Assembly: GCF_032999765.1 (NCBI RefSeq)
Contig: NZ_CP136051.1
Span: forward strand, 4,564,417-4,628,416
DNA length: 64,000 nucleotides
Direction of reading: 5' to 3'
Source of the DNA: Imperialibacter roseus
GTDB lineage: Bacteria; Bacteroidota; Bacteroidia; Cytophagales; Cyclobacteriaceae
In this document: positions 30,786-39,523 of the stretch, piece after piece
Numbering within the stretch: the first letter of the stretch is position 1
How the letters are laid out: each line of letters begins with the position of its first letter
Notes under the pieces: generated by a model
Databases searched by the model: none
Told to the model about the DNA's origin: nothing
What the model saw: the letters and a program-made list of their open reading frames with translations, nothing else
Position numbers and translations under genes: made by a program

Positions 30786-32411
30786 TCACTCCTGCCTCTT
30801 CCTCGCAGCCTTGAACTCGCTCCCATCGTACCATTTGGGGAAGTAGTCTTCGTTAGCCAACTTCAGGCCCACCTCAAACATCAACTGGGCATCAAATTGC
30901 ACGCCGGTCAAATTGGTGGTCGCAGGGTCGTATTCATCGGAGGGCTGGTGGTATTGGTAAGTTTCGTAGTGGTCGGCCATTTCTTTGATCTGATCCACGC
31001 TGTAGTCGAAGCCCTCATAACTGCCCGACGCATACAAAGCAGGGATGCCAATTTTGGCGAAGTTGAAGTGGTCGGAGCGGAAGAAGTAGCCTTTCTCCTT
31101 GTTGGGATCGGGGATCACATAGCGGCCCTGTTTTTTGGCGGCGGTGGCAGCGTACTCATCCATTTCAGAATGCCCAAAGCCGGTAATGGTCAGGTCTTTC
31201 ATTCGCCCGGGACTGGAGAGGGCATCCATATTGATATTGGCGACCGTTTTTTCCGGATCATAAATGGGATGCTCTGAATAATACGCTGAGCCCAGCAAGC
31301 CCTGCTCTTCGCCGGTCACAGCTATGAACACAATGGATCGCTTCGTAGGAGCCTCTTTTTTGAAAGCTTCGGCAATAGCCAGCAAACAGGCAGTACCTGA
31401 CGCATTGTCCACAGCACCGTTGTAAATAGAATCACCATCGATGGGTCGCCCCACACCAAAATGATCCCAATGGCCGGAGTAAATAATGTATTCGTCCTTT
31501 CGGTCTGTGCCGGGCAGCAAAGCCACCACGTTTTTGGACACGTCTCTTTTGATGCTGTTGGTAACTTTTACAGACGCTGTGAAGCCAAGCGGCACCGGCT
31601 TGAACCCCTTGGTTCTGGCCATTTGGTTGTAATCTTTGTTTTCCAGTGTAGTAGCGGCAAACAAATCATCTGCTGCCTGTGTGGATATCCACCCCTGCAC
31701 GTCGGCCACGGGACGGTCGCTTTCCAGATTGAGCTGAGGGCCTGTCCAGCCCGACTGAATCACATTCCAGCCATAGGAAGCCTTCTCGGTTTCATGGATG
31801 ATGATAACACCAGCAGCTCCCTGGCGGCCGGCCTCTTCATATTTGTAAGTCCAGCGACCGTAGTAAGTCATTTCATCCCCTTTGAACAAAGTAGAATCTC
31901 CCGACTTGAAGCCAGGATCGTTGACCAATACAACGGCGGTTTTACCAGCCCAGTCGATGCCCTCGTAGTCGTTCCAGCCATACTCGGGCGCCACTATTCC
32001 GTAACCGGCAAATACCAGCTCGGAGTTTTCAAGGCTTACCTCAGGGGTAGGTTTGAGGGTGAGGGCGACAAAGTCTTTCATAAAGCCCAGCTCCATGGTT
32101 TTACCCCGACCGCTGATGATCATTTTCTCTGAAGGCGTACCAGTGATTTCTACCATGGGCACCTCCTGAAAATAGCTGTTGCCATTGCCTGGCTTTAACC
32201 CTAGTTTAGCAAACTCATCCTTCAGGTAATTGACGGTTTTGGTTTCTCCTTCGGTAAAAGGCATTCTTCCCAGAAATTCATTGGAGGCCAGCTGACCGAT
32301 TTGCTGACCAATGGTAGACTCTTCGACTGTGACTGGTGTTGCCTTTTGCTTTGTTTCAGGATTACAGGCCGCCAGCAAAGCCAATAGGAACAGGGGTAGG
32401 TACTTTTTCAT
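30786..32411 (-). CDS. M28-family peptidase lipoprotein with PA domain
   Basis: A 541-residue protein with a lipoprotein signal (LAAC, Cys16). A PA-type insert lies at about 130-275 (VFAGYGIVAPEYGWNDYEG). The catalytic domain has the zinc ligands and acid in order: SGHWDHFG, GAVDNASGT, the general base in TGEEQGLLGS, INMDAL and HQPSDEY. The enzyme is an exported metallo-aminopeptidase, anchored to the outer or inner membrane, and would supply amino acids from peptides. The next gene on the strand is 182 bases away and unrelated. Confidence 0.92.
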   Translation of the reverse strand: MKKYLPLFLLALLAACNPETKQKATPVTVEESTIGQQIGQLASNEFLGRMPFTEGETKTVNYLKDEFAKLGLKPGNGNSYFQEVPMVEITGTPSEKMIISGRGKTMELGFMKDFVALTLKPTPEVSLENSELVFAGYGIVAPEYGWNDYEGIDWAGKTAVVLVNDPGFKSGDSTLFKGDEMTYYGRWTYKYEEAGRQGAAGVIIIHETEKASYGWNVIQSGWTGPQLNLESDRPVADVQGWISTQAADDLFAATTLENKDYNQMARTKGFKPVPLGFTASVKVTNSIKRDVSKNVVALLPGTDRKDEYIIYSGHWDHFGVGRPIDGDSIYNGAVDNASGTACLLAIAEAFKKEAPTKRSIVFIAVTGEEQGLLGSAYYSEHPIYDPEKTVANINMDALSSPGRMKDLTITGFGHSEMDEYAATAAKKQGRYVIPDPNKEKGYFFRSDHFNFAKIGIPALYASGSYEGFDYSVDQIKEMADHYETYQYHQPSDEYDPATTNLTGVQFDAQLMFEVGLKLANEDYFPKWYDGSEFKAARKRQE

Positions 32412-32592
32412 TGGGTTGAGGTTTATGAGTGGTTTTTAAAGTTTGCTAGCAAAAACACAGAATGATGGAGATTATTTCTCCATTATAAAAGTAGAGGCTT
32501 AAGGTGAGGTTCTCTGATTTGAATATAGGTTTAAAGGGCAAGGGGAGCAAATTCGAAGGGAAACATGCTTATCAATAGCTTCGATAAACTGG

Positions 32593-33207
32593 TCAATGCC
32601 AGTTCTCGCAAGCCATTTTAGCGATAGTAGGAATAAGTAATTTCAAGAATTCAGGAAATTCAGAAAAATAAATCAACTGACCTTCCTTAGCAGACAGAAT
32701 GTGATGCGGTTCTTCTTTATAGAAACTGGAATCAAAAAGGTGGACAAAATCGAATTGAGCGAACTGCTGGTCGAGATTCTCAAAGCCCAATTTATAACGC
32801 TCCTCAATTTCGTTGTCAGGCACAAAGTGACCCCCATTCTCCACTCTAATACGTACTCTCTCCTTCGCTTTTTCGACAGAGTCCAGGCAAAAAAAGAATA
32901 AATTCAGCTCAAAACCCGCTGCACGGAACATCTCGGGCCAGTGCATTGGCGTTGAGTTAAAGTTTGTTTCATAACAAAAATCCCGCTGTAGTTTAATAGA
33001 GTTTGTCACCGAATATTTTAGTAATTGCCTGGTTTTGTTGTGTGCAATATCAGCCCGAAGTTCTGAATCATACATTGCGTTATAGACCTTCAGAAACTCT
33101 TTGTCGTAGTCAAATGATGCAACTCCTATTGGTGTAACTGCCTTGGCATAGGAAGACTTCCCAGATCCATTGCAACCGCCAATAACAAACAGCCTGGCCT
33201 TAGACAT
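32593..33207 (-). CDS. Zeta-toxin-like P-loop kinase
   Basis: A 204-residue protein with an N-terminal Walker A motif GGCNGSGKSSYA (residues 10-21), an ETNFNS block (about 82-87) and an ARVRVENGGH-like segment (RIRVENGGHFVPDNEIEERY, about 118-137) as in zeta/PezT-type and related UDP-sugar kinases. The basic and acidic residues after the Walker A site are as in zeta toxins, which phosphorylate UDP-N-acetyl sugars. Upstream a 52-residue frame ends in TAATG, sharing one base with this start, so the two are translationally coupled. Stop and start positions favour a toxin-antitoxin pair, antitoxin first. Confidence 0.78.
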   Translation of the reverse strand: MSKARLFVIGGCNGSGKSSYAKAVTPIGVASFDYDKEFLKVYNAMYDSELRADIAHNKTRQLLKYSVTNSIKLQRDFCYETNFNSTPMHWPEMFRAAGFELNLFFFCLDSVEKAKERVRIRVENGGHFVPDNEIEERYKLGFENLDQQFAQFDFVHLFDSSFYKEEPHHILSAKEGQLIYFSEFPEFLKLLIPTIAKMACENWH

Positions 33208-33365
33208 TAATTAAACTGGGGGGAAGGAGTAGGCTTTTTTGTCAACTTTCCGGAAGAAAGCTTTTCCTCATATACTTTGATTTCCTTTTTGATTCGAGGC
33301 ATTTCTTTTTTGAGCTTTTTCTGAAGCTCTTTCAAGAATTCTTCTATCGTGTTATGATCTCCCAC
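33207..33365 (-). CDS. 52-residue coiled-coil ORF coupled to the zeta-like kinase
   Basis: From GTG 33365 (or TTG 33371) to TAA 33207, the frame encodes VGDHNTIEEFLKELQKKLKK, then EMPRIKKEIKVYEEKL and a Pro-rich end. The stop overlaps the ATG of the kinase (TAATG). The sequence is Lys/Glu-rich and should form one long helix. Antitoxins of zeta-type toxins are helical bundles, and helical short partners are also seen for other kinases, so an antitoxin role is likely but untested. The frame has no ATG, which makes the exact start uncertain. Confidence 0.6.
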   Translation of the reverse strand: MGDHNTIEEFLKELQKKLKKEMPRIKKEIKVYEEKLSSGKLTKKPTPSPQFN

Positions 33366-33670
33366 AAACAAATTTATAAAATTTCAAACTAAGCGGCAAT
33401 GCTGTAGTGGTTTACCCAAAGCATTTGCCAAACATCGTCCACACTACCCTAGCGATTTGAAAATCAATCGTGGTGTCTTGAACCACTTCTTGTAGGAGAC
33501 GATCAATCCAAACGGATGTATATTCATTGCTGAGCTATGCATTTGCTAACCTTAGTGTGTCGGGGGCTACTTGTAGTTTTTCTTATTCGGATCAGAGATA
33601 CTACTGCGCCTTCGGGGTTTCTCCGAACAGATTAAAAATCCCGAAGAGCGACCGTATCAACCATGCGATG
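33366..33670. other. 305-base gene-free stretch with a dispersed repeat
   Basis: No coding frame was recognised. It holds repeat copy C (33589-33652) and an A/T-rich part that would be the promoter region of the zeta locus. Confidence 0.5.
33589..33652. repeat. GGATCAGAGAT dispersed repeat, copy C
   Basis: GGATCAGAGATACT, CTGCGCCTTCGGGGT and CCCGAAGAGCGACC are shared in order with copy D (34380-34431). The inner CTTCGGGG and CCCGAAG blocks are reverse complements, so a hairpin can form. Confidence 0.5.
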
Positions 33671-34216
33671 CTACTCTCTAAGTATCCCCGTTTCAAATCC
33701 GTCAATGCTCTCTGTGTTTCTATTCTTCCAGTAGTCTTCAATTCCCTCAGTCCCTTGTTTGGCCGACCAGTCGTTCAAAATAGTTCGCTCCTCTTTGAAA
33801 TCCATGTAGGGCACGGCAAATCCGCACGACGTTTGCACCAAATCGACATGCATTTCAATGACTTGCCTGGAGCCCGTGTTTTCAGGAAACTGACCGATAT
33901 ATTCCTGGAATTTGCTGTCTCGTTTATGATAGATCTTAGCGTTTCCATAAAGCCTGAGAATCAAAGGCTTCCCCTCAAATGCACAGAACATAACCGTCAT
34001 TCTATCATTCTTCAATAAATGAGCGGCTGTTTCGTTTCCGCTTCCTGTTAAGTTGAGCCAAATAATTTTGTTGTCATCCAACACCCGAAAGGCATCGGTG
34101 CCTTTAGGCGACACGTTCACTCTGCCTTCGTCCGCCGCAGTTCCCACAAAAAATATCTTTTGATTCTCAATGAATGTCTTCAATTCTGGTGTGATGGCAT
34201 CTAATCTCTTCCCCAT
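33671..34216 (-). CDS. Pyridoxamine 5'-phosphate oxidase-like FMN-binding protein
   Basis: A 181-residue split-barrel protein. FVGTAADEGRVNVSPKGTDAF (about 23-43) and IIWLNLTGSGNETAAHLLKN (about 51-70) are the usual blocks of this family. PNPOx-like proteins bind FMN or F420 and reduce or detoxify small molecules or sense them; the true PNPOx active-site signature is not present, so the pathway is unknown. It is a single gene between two dispersed repeats (C and D). Confidence 0.85.
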   Translation of the reverse strand: MGKRLDAITPELKTFIENQKIFFVGTAADEGRVNVSPKGTDAFRVLDDNKIIWLNLTGSGNETAAHLLKNDRMTVMFCAFEGKPLILRLYGNAKIYHKRDSKFQEYIGQFPENTGSRQVIEMHVDLVQTSCGFAVPYMDFKEERTILNDWSAKQGTEGIEDYWKNRNTESIDGFETGILRE

Positions 34217-34379
34217 TCTTTCTTCATTTCTATGAGCGGATATTCCACGTACTGTACCGGTAAGGTATCAATTTCCGGGAAATTAGTGAGTGATATTCTA
34301 CTGCAAACTGGTGAGGCCAGTGCTTTTCGTACCAGACAAAAGGTTGTCGAAGCTGTTCCTTAATCCAATTGGAGAAACA

Positions 34380-34431
34380 GGATCAGAGATCTTACGATCT
34401 GCCCTCGGAATCAAAATTTCGAAGAGCTTGG
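34380..34431. repeat. GGATCAGAGAT dispersed repeat, copy D
   Basis: GGATCAGAGATCTTACGATC, CTGCCCTCGGAAT and CAAAATTTCGAAGAGCTTGG match copy C in order, with a shorter middle. The 244-base gap that holds it has no other recognised feature. Confidence 0.5.
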
Positions 34432-34460
34432 GAACGACACCTCCACCAGTTTACAGTCAC

Positions 34461-35006
34461 CTATTTTTTGTGCTCATAAATAACCTGCACCACACCTGAC
34501 CGAAACACATTTGTTTTAAGCAGCTTGAGATTGAGCCGCTCCCTCAGGTTTCCGAACAGGGGCTTACCCGCCCCCAGCACCGTCGGGTGAATAGACAGCC
34601 TGTAGATGTCGATCAACTGCAGGTCGATAAATGTTTCTATCAGGCTGGCTCCACCGTACAACCAAATGTCCCTGCCCTCCTTTTCCTTGAGCTCTCTGAC
34701 TTTGTCAGCTAAGCCTGAAGCAATAAACGTGGCCTTCCCGTCAGACTTTGGTTGGGTAGAAAAAACGTATTTCTTTTTCGAGTGAACGCCTGCCCAAATG
34801 GACTTTTCGGTCTCACTAGCATTTGTATCGGGTTGAAAATTACCCCACATGTCGTAGCTCACTCTGCCGTAAAAAATAGTGTCGATGCTGGAAAGAAACC
34901 CACTAAAATCCATATCATCGTCCATTATACACCAATCAATTTCGCCGTTGGGCCCTTCGATAAACCCGTCCAGAGTGACCGCTAAATCTAAGATTACGTT
35001 CCCCAT
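34461..35006 (-). CDS. Dihydrofolate-reductase-fold protein (RibD C-terminal type)
   Basis: The start at 35006 (MGNVILDLAVTLDGFIEGPN) is the family start; the upstream 15 residues are an unlikely extension. The 181-residue product has the DHFR-like LAVTLDGFI block, YGRVSYDMW (about 45-53), the GRDIWLYGGASLI nucleotide-binding segment (about 108-120) and the HPTVLGAGKPLFG loop (about 135-147). These proteins use NADPH in flavin or deazaflavin biosynthesis or in unknown reductions. It is not part of a rib operon here. Confidence 0.85.
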   Translation of the reverse strand: MGNVILDLAVTLDGFIEGPNGEIDWCIMDDDMDFSGFLSSIDTIFYGRVSYDMWGNFQPDTNASETEKSIWAGVHSKKKYVFSTQPKSDGKATFIASGLADKVRELKEKEGRDIWLYGGASLIETFIDLQLIDIYRLSIHPTVLGAGKPLFGNLRERLNLKLLKTNVFRSGVVQVIYEHKK

Positions 35007-35095
35007 TACGAATGCATATTGTTTTATGCTAATTAAAGAAACACTTGTCACTTTTCAGACTCTCAACGGCAGAGATAACCCCTCATCGACTGAAA

Positions 35096-35779
35096 TCATA
35101 ACGTGTTGAGGTAGTCGACTATCTTCTCCATGTCCTCTGCCTTCTTGAATTTCAGTCGGTTCGACTTTATAAAGCTCTTTACTTGCTGGGCATAGGGCTC
35201 AACTACATCGTAAAATGCACTTTGGTCTATTTTAGCCGTAGCATTATATCCCTCCTCCTCAAGCATATTTCTTGGTCTGGAAATCTGAAAGGCGGTACCT
35301 CGCTTCTCAAGAAACAGCATTTCTTCACTCTCAACATAGGTAAAAAAACCAACCACTATCCAGCCCGATATTGGCGGCAAAATAAAGCCCATCGCTTTTC
35401 TATCTGGTACGTATGACTTATACAAAGAGTAGTAAGGCCCCTTTCTCACAAGCCGTTGGAAGCTTCGTTGATTGGTCGGTTTATCAGTGTACTTCGTTTG
35501 CACCGTCTCAAAAAAAACGGTGTCGGCAGCCCCTTTTCTCTGATCTATAAAAAAGAATGACACTACCTTGTCGGGAGGATAGGCTTTGATTCCCTGTTCG
35601 GTTTTGAGCAGCAGGGTTCCTTCTCTGGTGGTGGCATCCATCCCAATTCCGCCCGTCAAGATCGTCTCTCCCGTATTGACTTCTCCCTCCACCCACTCAA
35701 TTTTGTCGAGATTGGCTTGCCCATACGACTTCAGCACAACCAGTGTCAACAGACAAGCCAGCATTTGTAAATTTTTCAT
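35096..35779 (-). CDS. Exported protein of unknown function
   Basis: The frame is open from a GTG at 35926, but ATG 35779 starts a clear signal peptide (MKNLQMLACLLTLVVLKSYG, cleaved after SYGQ). The 227-residue product then has a beta-rich N-terminal part (IEWVEGEVNTGETILTGG) and a charged helical end. Similar exported proteins with a short N-terminal beta domain are common in Bacteroidota and unassigned. The true promoter is probably in the 190 bases shared with the divergent gene at 35974. Confidence 0.7.
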   Translation of the reverse strand: MKNLQMLACLLTLVVLKSYGQANLDKIEWVEGEVNTGETILTGGIGMDATTREGTLLLKTEQGIKAYPPDKVVSFFFIDQRKGAADTVFFETVQTKYTDKPTNQRSFQRLVRKGPYYSLYKSYVPDRKAMGFILPPISGWIVVGFFTYVESEEMLFLEKRGTAFQISRPRNMLEEEGYNATAKIDQSAFYDVVEPYAQQVKSFIKSNRLKFKKAEDMEKIVDYLNTL

Positions 35780-35973
35780 CGTAAAACAGTCGCTTGTACG
35801 ACCCTTATTTTTGCGCTCAAGATATGAGCAATTTTTTAAGAAACTAGCCGACAGTCGAGAAATGGTTCTGAGGTAGTAAATGCTGGCAGGAGCAAATATT
35901 TTTCCCAATAAAGCCTTGCCAAACACAACCTTATTTTAGTGAATCTTGTATATTTTCGTCAAAATCCTTCAAA

Positions 35974-36792
35974 ATGAACCCACGTTGGCTCAAACACCCA
36001 GCCGTATGTTTAACTAAAACTGGGATATTCATTTTTCTTTCAACTTCTTGCCTGGCTCAATCGCCGGATAGCGCTAAATCCCTGATTAGATTTTCCGGCA
36101 GTTACAGCTTTTCGCATCTCGATAGGTCTGAGCAATTGGCAATCGACGAAAATGCCTTCACATACTATGGCATTAACAACACCAGTTATTCCCTTTCTTT
36201 GGCCTTCATCAGAAGGATAAAGGGAAATTTCTGGCTCGGCGCCGGCATTTCGTATCGAAGTCTCAACAGTGTATATAACCCCTCGAAAGATGTGCCGGAG
36301 GTGTCCTGCCGGGGCTATTGCACGATATCGTCCTACACCTACAGCAAGACACGGGACTGGGCCCTGAGCCCGGAAATTACTGCTCTCTACAGCTTGAGGC
36401 TCCATAAGAACATTTCATTCATTGGGAGTATGTTTTCGAGGTATGAGTTTGGGGATGTTGCATCGTTTTCGGAACGGAGATGGCAGAAATACGCTGACGG
36501 CTATACACCACCGAACCTCGGCACCATCCACGACAATGGGATACCATATGGCGAGGTCACAGGCGGTTCTTTTGACTACCCCAGGGAATACCAAAAAATA
36601 ATCGTCGGAATCAGCCCCGGGCTTAGGTTCAATTTTGCAAAGAAACTAGGGGTAGACCTTGGCCTTGGGGGCATTCAGTACGGAAGAAAAATCAAAGACG
36701 CCAGAACCAGCGATATAACTAACAAATCGCAGGAATGGCAGATCAACTTTAACCCCAGGAGGTGGAGTATTGGCGTTTGGTATGCTCTTTAA
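35974..36792 (+). CDS. Outer-membrane beta-barrel-like protein 1
   Basis: A 272-residue protein with a signal peptide (residues 1-29, SCLAQ). The mature part has alternating amphipathic strands ending in aromatic residues, SYRSLNSVYNPSKDVPE, then LSPEITALYSLRLHKNISFIG, LGVDLGLGGIQYG and a C-terminal Trp/Tyr-rich strand ending WYAL, as in small outer-membrane barrels. The neighbour 10 bases downstream has the same strand order (FRKNMGVDVSLGLFQF) and a similar ending, so it is a tandem paralogue. Function unknown. Confidence 0.75.
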   Translation: MNPRWLKHPAVCLTKTGIFIFLSTSCLAQSPDSAKSLIRFSGSYSFSHLDRSEQLAIDENAFTYYGINNTSYSLSLAFIRRIKGNFWLGAGISYRSLNSVYNPSKDVPEVSCRGYCTISSYTYSKTRDWALSPEITALYSLRLHKNISFIGSMFSRYEFGDVASFSERRWQKYADGYTPPNLGTIHDNGIPYGEVTGGSFDYPREYQKIIVGISPGLRFNFAKKLGVDLGLGGIQYGRKIKDARTSDITNKSQEWQINFNPRRWSIGVWYAL

Positions 36793-36802
36793 CAATCAGC
36801 AC

Positions 36803-37606
36803 ATGGCAAAAGAAAACAACCTACAAGAATCCCCTCGCCTACAACCATCAACACCAGCACAAACAAGATTGACGCTGCTAAGTCTTTTGTTCGTACTGCT
36901 AGCGGGCGCAAAGGCTTTTGCCCAAGCCGATGTTTCCTACGTGATAAAAGCAGCCGGTTCTTTCCACTCCTCTTACAAAGATTTTTTTGACTTGAACCCG
37001 TACTACCCTGTTTCTATCGGCTCGCAAATGGGCAGCAAGACTATTGTGAGCACTTACGGAATTGGTGTTGCAAAAAGAATCAACGATCATTTCTTCGGCG
37101 GCATAGCTTTTTCTCAAACTGTGAATTCCGAAGAAATAAACCCTAAAAAGGACATTCCTTCATATGGATCCTACGGCTTTTATCTGGATCAGTACTCTAA
37201 TCAAAAACAGTCAATCACCGCAACTTCTCCAGATGCCTTCGTGCAAAATAACTATCTAATAGCTGGCGGATTTTATGCTGTTCTTGACCTTTATGTCGGC
37301 TATATGTGGATGGCTGAAAAGCGATCGGGTACTGGGTACACTATTACCGAGATCGACGGCGGGCTTTATGGAACAAAAGGATCATACTACAGAAAGCAAA
37401 CCCGTGAATACATGAAAACGGCACTGATGCCATCGCTTAGGTACAACTTCCATAAGAACATGGGAGTGGATGTGAGCCTGGGTCTTTTTCAGTTCAGGAA
37501 AAAAGTCAAAGAATCAATCATCAGCAATGCTGAACGCCGGGCCAGTTATTTTGACGCAAGCATCAGCCCTGACGTGTGGCAGTTTGGTTTTTGGATGGGA
37601 TTCTGA
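36803..37606 (+). CDS. Outer-membrane beta-barrel-like protein 2
   Basis: The start at 36803 (MAKENNLQES) follows the previous stop by ten bases; a start at 36770 would overlap the paralogue. The 267-residue product has a signal peptide near residues 26-44 (LLFVLLAGAKAFAQ), then strands with SYVIKAAGSFHSSYKDFFDL, SLRYNFHKNMGVDVSLGLF and a terminal WQFGFWMGF. It parallels the preceding protein in length, strand pattern and C-terminal aromatic residue. Both probably form barrels in the outer membrane; no substrate is known. Confidence 0.72.
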   Translation: MAKENNLQESPRLQPSTPAQTRLTLLSLLFVLLAGAKAFAQADVSYVIKAAGSFHSSYKDFFDLNPYYPVSIGSQMGSKTIVSTYGIGVAKRINDHFFGGIAFSQTVNSEEINPKKDIPSYGSYGFYLDQYSNQKQSITATSPDAFVQNNYLIAGGFYAVLDLYVGYMWMAEKRSGTGYTITEIDGGLYGTKGSYYRKQTREYMKTALMPSLRYNFHKNMGVDVSLGLFQFRKKVKESIISNAERRASYFDASISPDVWQFGFWMGF

Positions 37607-37714
37607 GGTTTCTAAGGATATCAAATGGCATTGATCAAAATCATGTCCCCACTGTAACTACTGTCACATACTTCCTCCTCTGCCCTGCCGACATTTATGT
37701 AAAATATAAAGGAC

Positions 37715-39175
37715 ATGGCAAAGATCGTTGTACTCGGGGCCGGTATTTCCGGCCATACTGCCGCCTCCCACCTGCGGCGCAAGCTGTCAAAGAAACACGA
37801 GGTGCTGGTGGTGTCACCCAACAGCAATTACCAGTGGATACCCTCCAATATTTGGGTAGGTATTGGGCGAATGACCCGCAAAGACACGGTATTTCCTCTG
37901 ACCCCACTTTACAAAAGGAAAGGCATCGGCTTCAAGCAGGCCAAAGTGGTCACGTTCCATCCGGAGGGCGATGTTGAGGAAAGCATGCCCTTTGTGAAGG
38001 TTGAATACACCTCCCCCGACAAAAAAGGGCAGCAGGAAAAGGTCACTTACGATTACCTGATCAACGCTACGGGGCCGAAGCTGGCGTTTGACATGACGGA
38101 AGGCATGGCACCTGGCACCAACAAGGCTTACTCTGTTTGCACTTACGACCATGCAGAACACGCCTGGGAAGGACTAAAGGTATTGATCGACAAGCTAAAA
38201 TCATCGGGCGAAAGAGCCAAAATCCTCATCGGCACCGGACACCCCAAAGCTACCTGCCAGGGGGCTGCATTCGAGTACATCCTCAATGTAGAAAAAGAGC
38301 TTGTCAGGTTTGGCGTAAGAGACCTGGTCGACATCACCTGGATTTCCAACGAATACGCCCTCGGCGACTTCGGCATCGACGGTATGCTGCTCAGCTATGG
38401 CAACGAAGTGATGAAGTCGAGCGACATGATGGAGATGGTCTTCCGGGATCGGGGCATTCGCTGGATAACAGGCGCCGGAGTTACCAAACTGGAAGACGGC
38501 AAAGCCCACTATGAAAACCTCGACGGGGAATATAAAACCGAGGAGTTTGATTTCGCCATGCTGATCCCGGCTTTTTCGGGCCACGGCTTCAAAGCCTACG
38601 ACAAAGCAGGAGGCGACATCACCGACAGGCTCTTCAAGGGCTTCATGGTCGTTGATGCCGACTATACCCCCAGGCCATACGAAGAATGGACCGTGCAGGA
38701 CTGGCCGGAAACCTACCAAAACCCTTCCTACCCTAATATTTTCGCCCCGGGCATTGCTTTCGCCCCTCCTCACACAATATCGAGGCCAAGAAAGAGCAAA
38801 AACGGCACGGACATATTTCCCTCGCCCCCCAGAACAGGCATGCCTTCGGGCATCACTGCCAAGCTGGTGGCAGACAATATCATAGCGTCGGTCAACCACG
38901 GAAAAATCGCATTGCCTCACAAAGGCTCGATGGGCAATATGGGGGCGGCTTGTATCGCTTCAGCGGGATACGGGCATACACAGGGTACAGGCATCAGTAT
39001 TACCACATTCCCCATTGTGCCGGACTACAAGAAGTATCCCAGCACCGGGGGAAGGGATATTCACAAAACGTTTGGCGACATTGGCCTGGCGGGGCACTGG
39101 GTCAAGCTCACTTTGCACTACGCCTTTCTGTACAAAGCTAAAATGCGGCCCTTTTGGTGGCTAATACCTGAATAA
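37715..39175 (+). CDS. Sulfide:quinone-oxidoreductase-like FAD flavoprotein
   Basis: A 486-residue flavoprotein. The FAD-binding GAGISG is at residues 8-13, a second nucleotide-binding block IGTGHPKATCQG at about 165-180, and GIAFAPPHTISRP near 340 marks the SQR-related part. Conserved cysteines lie in YSVCTYDH (about 145), in ATCQG and in GAACIASAGYGHTQG (about 415). The family oxidises sulfide (or related sulfur compounds) and passes electrons to quinone at the membrane; the C-terminal amphipathic segment (LHYAFLYKAKMRPFWWL) would anchor it. It is followed after 12 bases by a 44-residue ORF. Confidence 0.82.
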   Translation: MAKIVVLGAGISGHTAASHLRRKLSKKHEVLVVSPNSNYQWIPSNIWVGIGRMTRKDTVFPLTPLYKRKGIGFKQAKVVTFHPEGDVEESMPFVKVEYTSPDKKGQQEKVTYDYLINATGPKLAFDMTEGMAPGTNKAYSVCTYDHAEHAWEGLKVLIDKLKSSGERAKILIGTGHPKATCQGAAFEYILNVEKELVRFGVRDLVDITWISNEYALGDFGIDGMLLSYGNEVMKSSDMMEMVFRDRGIRWITGAGVTKLEDGKAHYENLDGEYKTEEFDFAMLIPAFSGHGFKAYDKAGGDITDRLFKGFMVVDADYTPRPYEEWTVQDWPETYQNPSYPNIFAPGIAFAPPHTISRPRKSKNGTDIFPSPPRTGMPSGITAKLVADNIIASVNHGKIALPHKGSMGNMGAACIASAGYGHTQGTGISITTFPIVPDYKKYPSTGGRDIHKTFGDIGLAGHWVKLTLHYAFLYKAKMRPFWWLIPE

Positions 39176-39187
39176 ACGAACAATATC

Positions 39188-39322
39188 ATGGCACAAATAA
39201 TAACAAAATCGCAAAAAGCACGGATGCAAAATCCGATCATCCAATTTTTCAAATACCTCTGGCTTAATATCAAAATCATAAGGATAGTGGCGTTGGGTCA
39301 TGGAGGAACGAGGAAGAGCTAG
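39188..39322 (+). CDS. 44-residue ORF coupled to the SQR-like gene
   Basis: ATG 39188 to TAG 39322 encodes 44 residues with a basic start, then NPIIQFFKYLWLNIKIIRIV and GHGGTRKS at the end. It has one amphipathic or short membrane-associated helix. It starts 12 bases after the SQR-like stop, which supports co-transcription. I recall short proteins with a similar LNIKI..I...GHGGTRK end after flavoproteins in other Bacteroidota, but could not check this. Its role is unknown; it may help anchor or regulate the enzyme. Confidence 0.6.
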   Translation: MAQIITKSQKARMQNPIIQFFKYLWLNIKIIRIVALGHGGTRKS

Positions 39323-39523
39323 CCTGACACCTGACAAAAGAGCATCCCCTCCAAGCCGCCTGAAATGAATGCTGAGTTCTCATTTTCCTCTGAGTCCTCT
39401 TAGAGAGTCTCTGGGTGAGGTGGAAAATGGCAATTAATACAAAAACGGTTCGTTTCCATCTCAAAACGACTTGGCAATAGCCAATGAAAATCATTATACT
39501 CACAAAAAATTAGTCAGGTAAGA

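Noticed and set aside
31461-32132. A 223-codon open frame on the plus strand
   Set aside because: It lies antisense to the well-supported M28 peptidase and has no family pattern or start context; long antisense frames are expected in G/C-rich wobble positions.
38201-38920. A 239-codon frame on the minus strand
   Set aside because: It is antisense to the SQR-like flavoprotein gene and its composition (Arg/His/Cys-rich) is typical of a shadow frame.
39381-39429. CATTTTCC/GGAAAATG inverted repeat in the gap after the SQR-like operon
   Set aside because: The arms are only eight bases with a 33-base loop and no T tract, so it could be chance.
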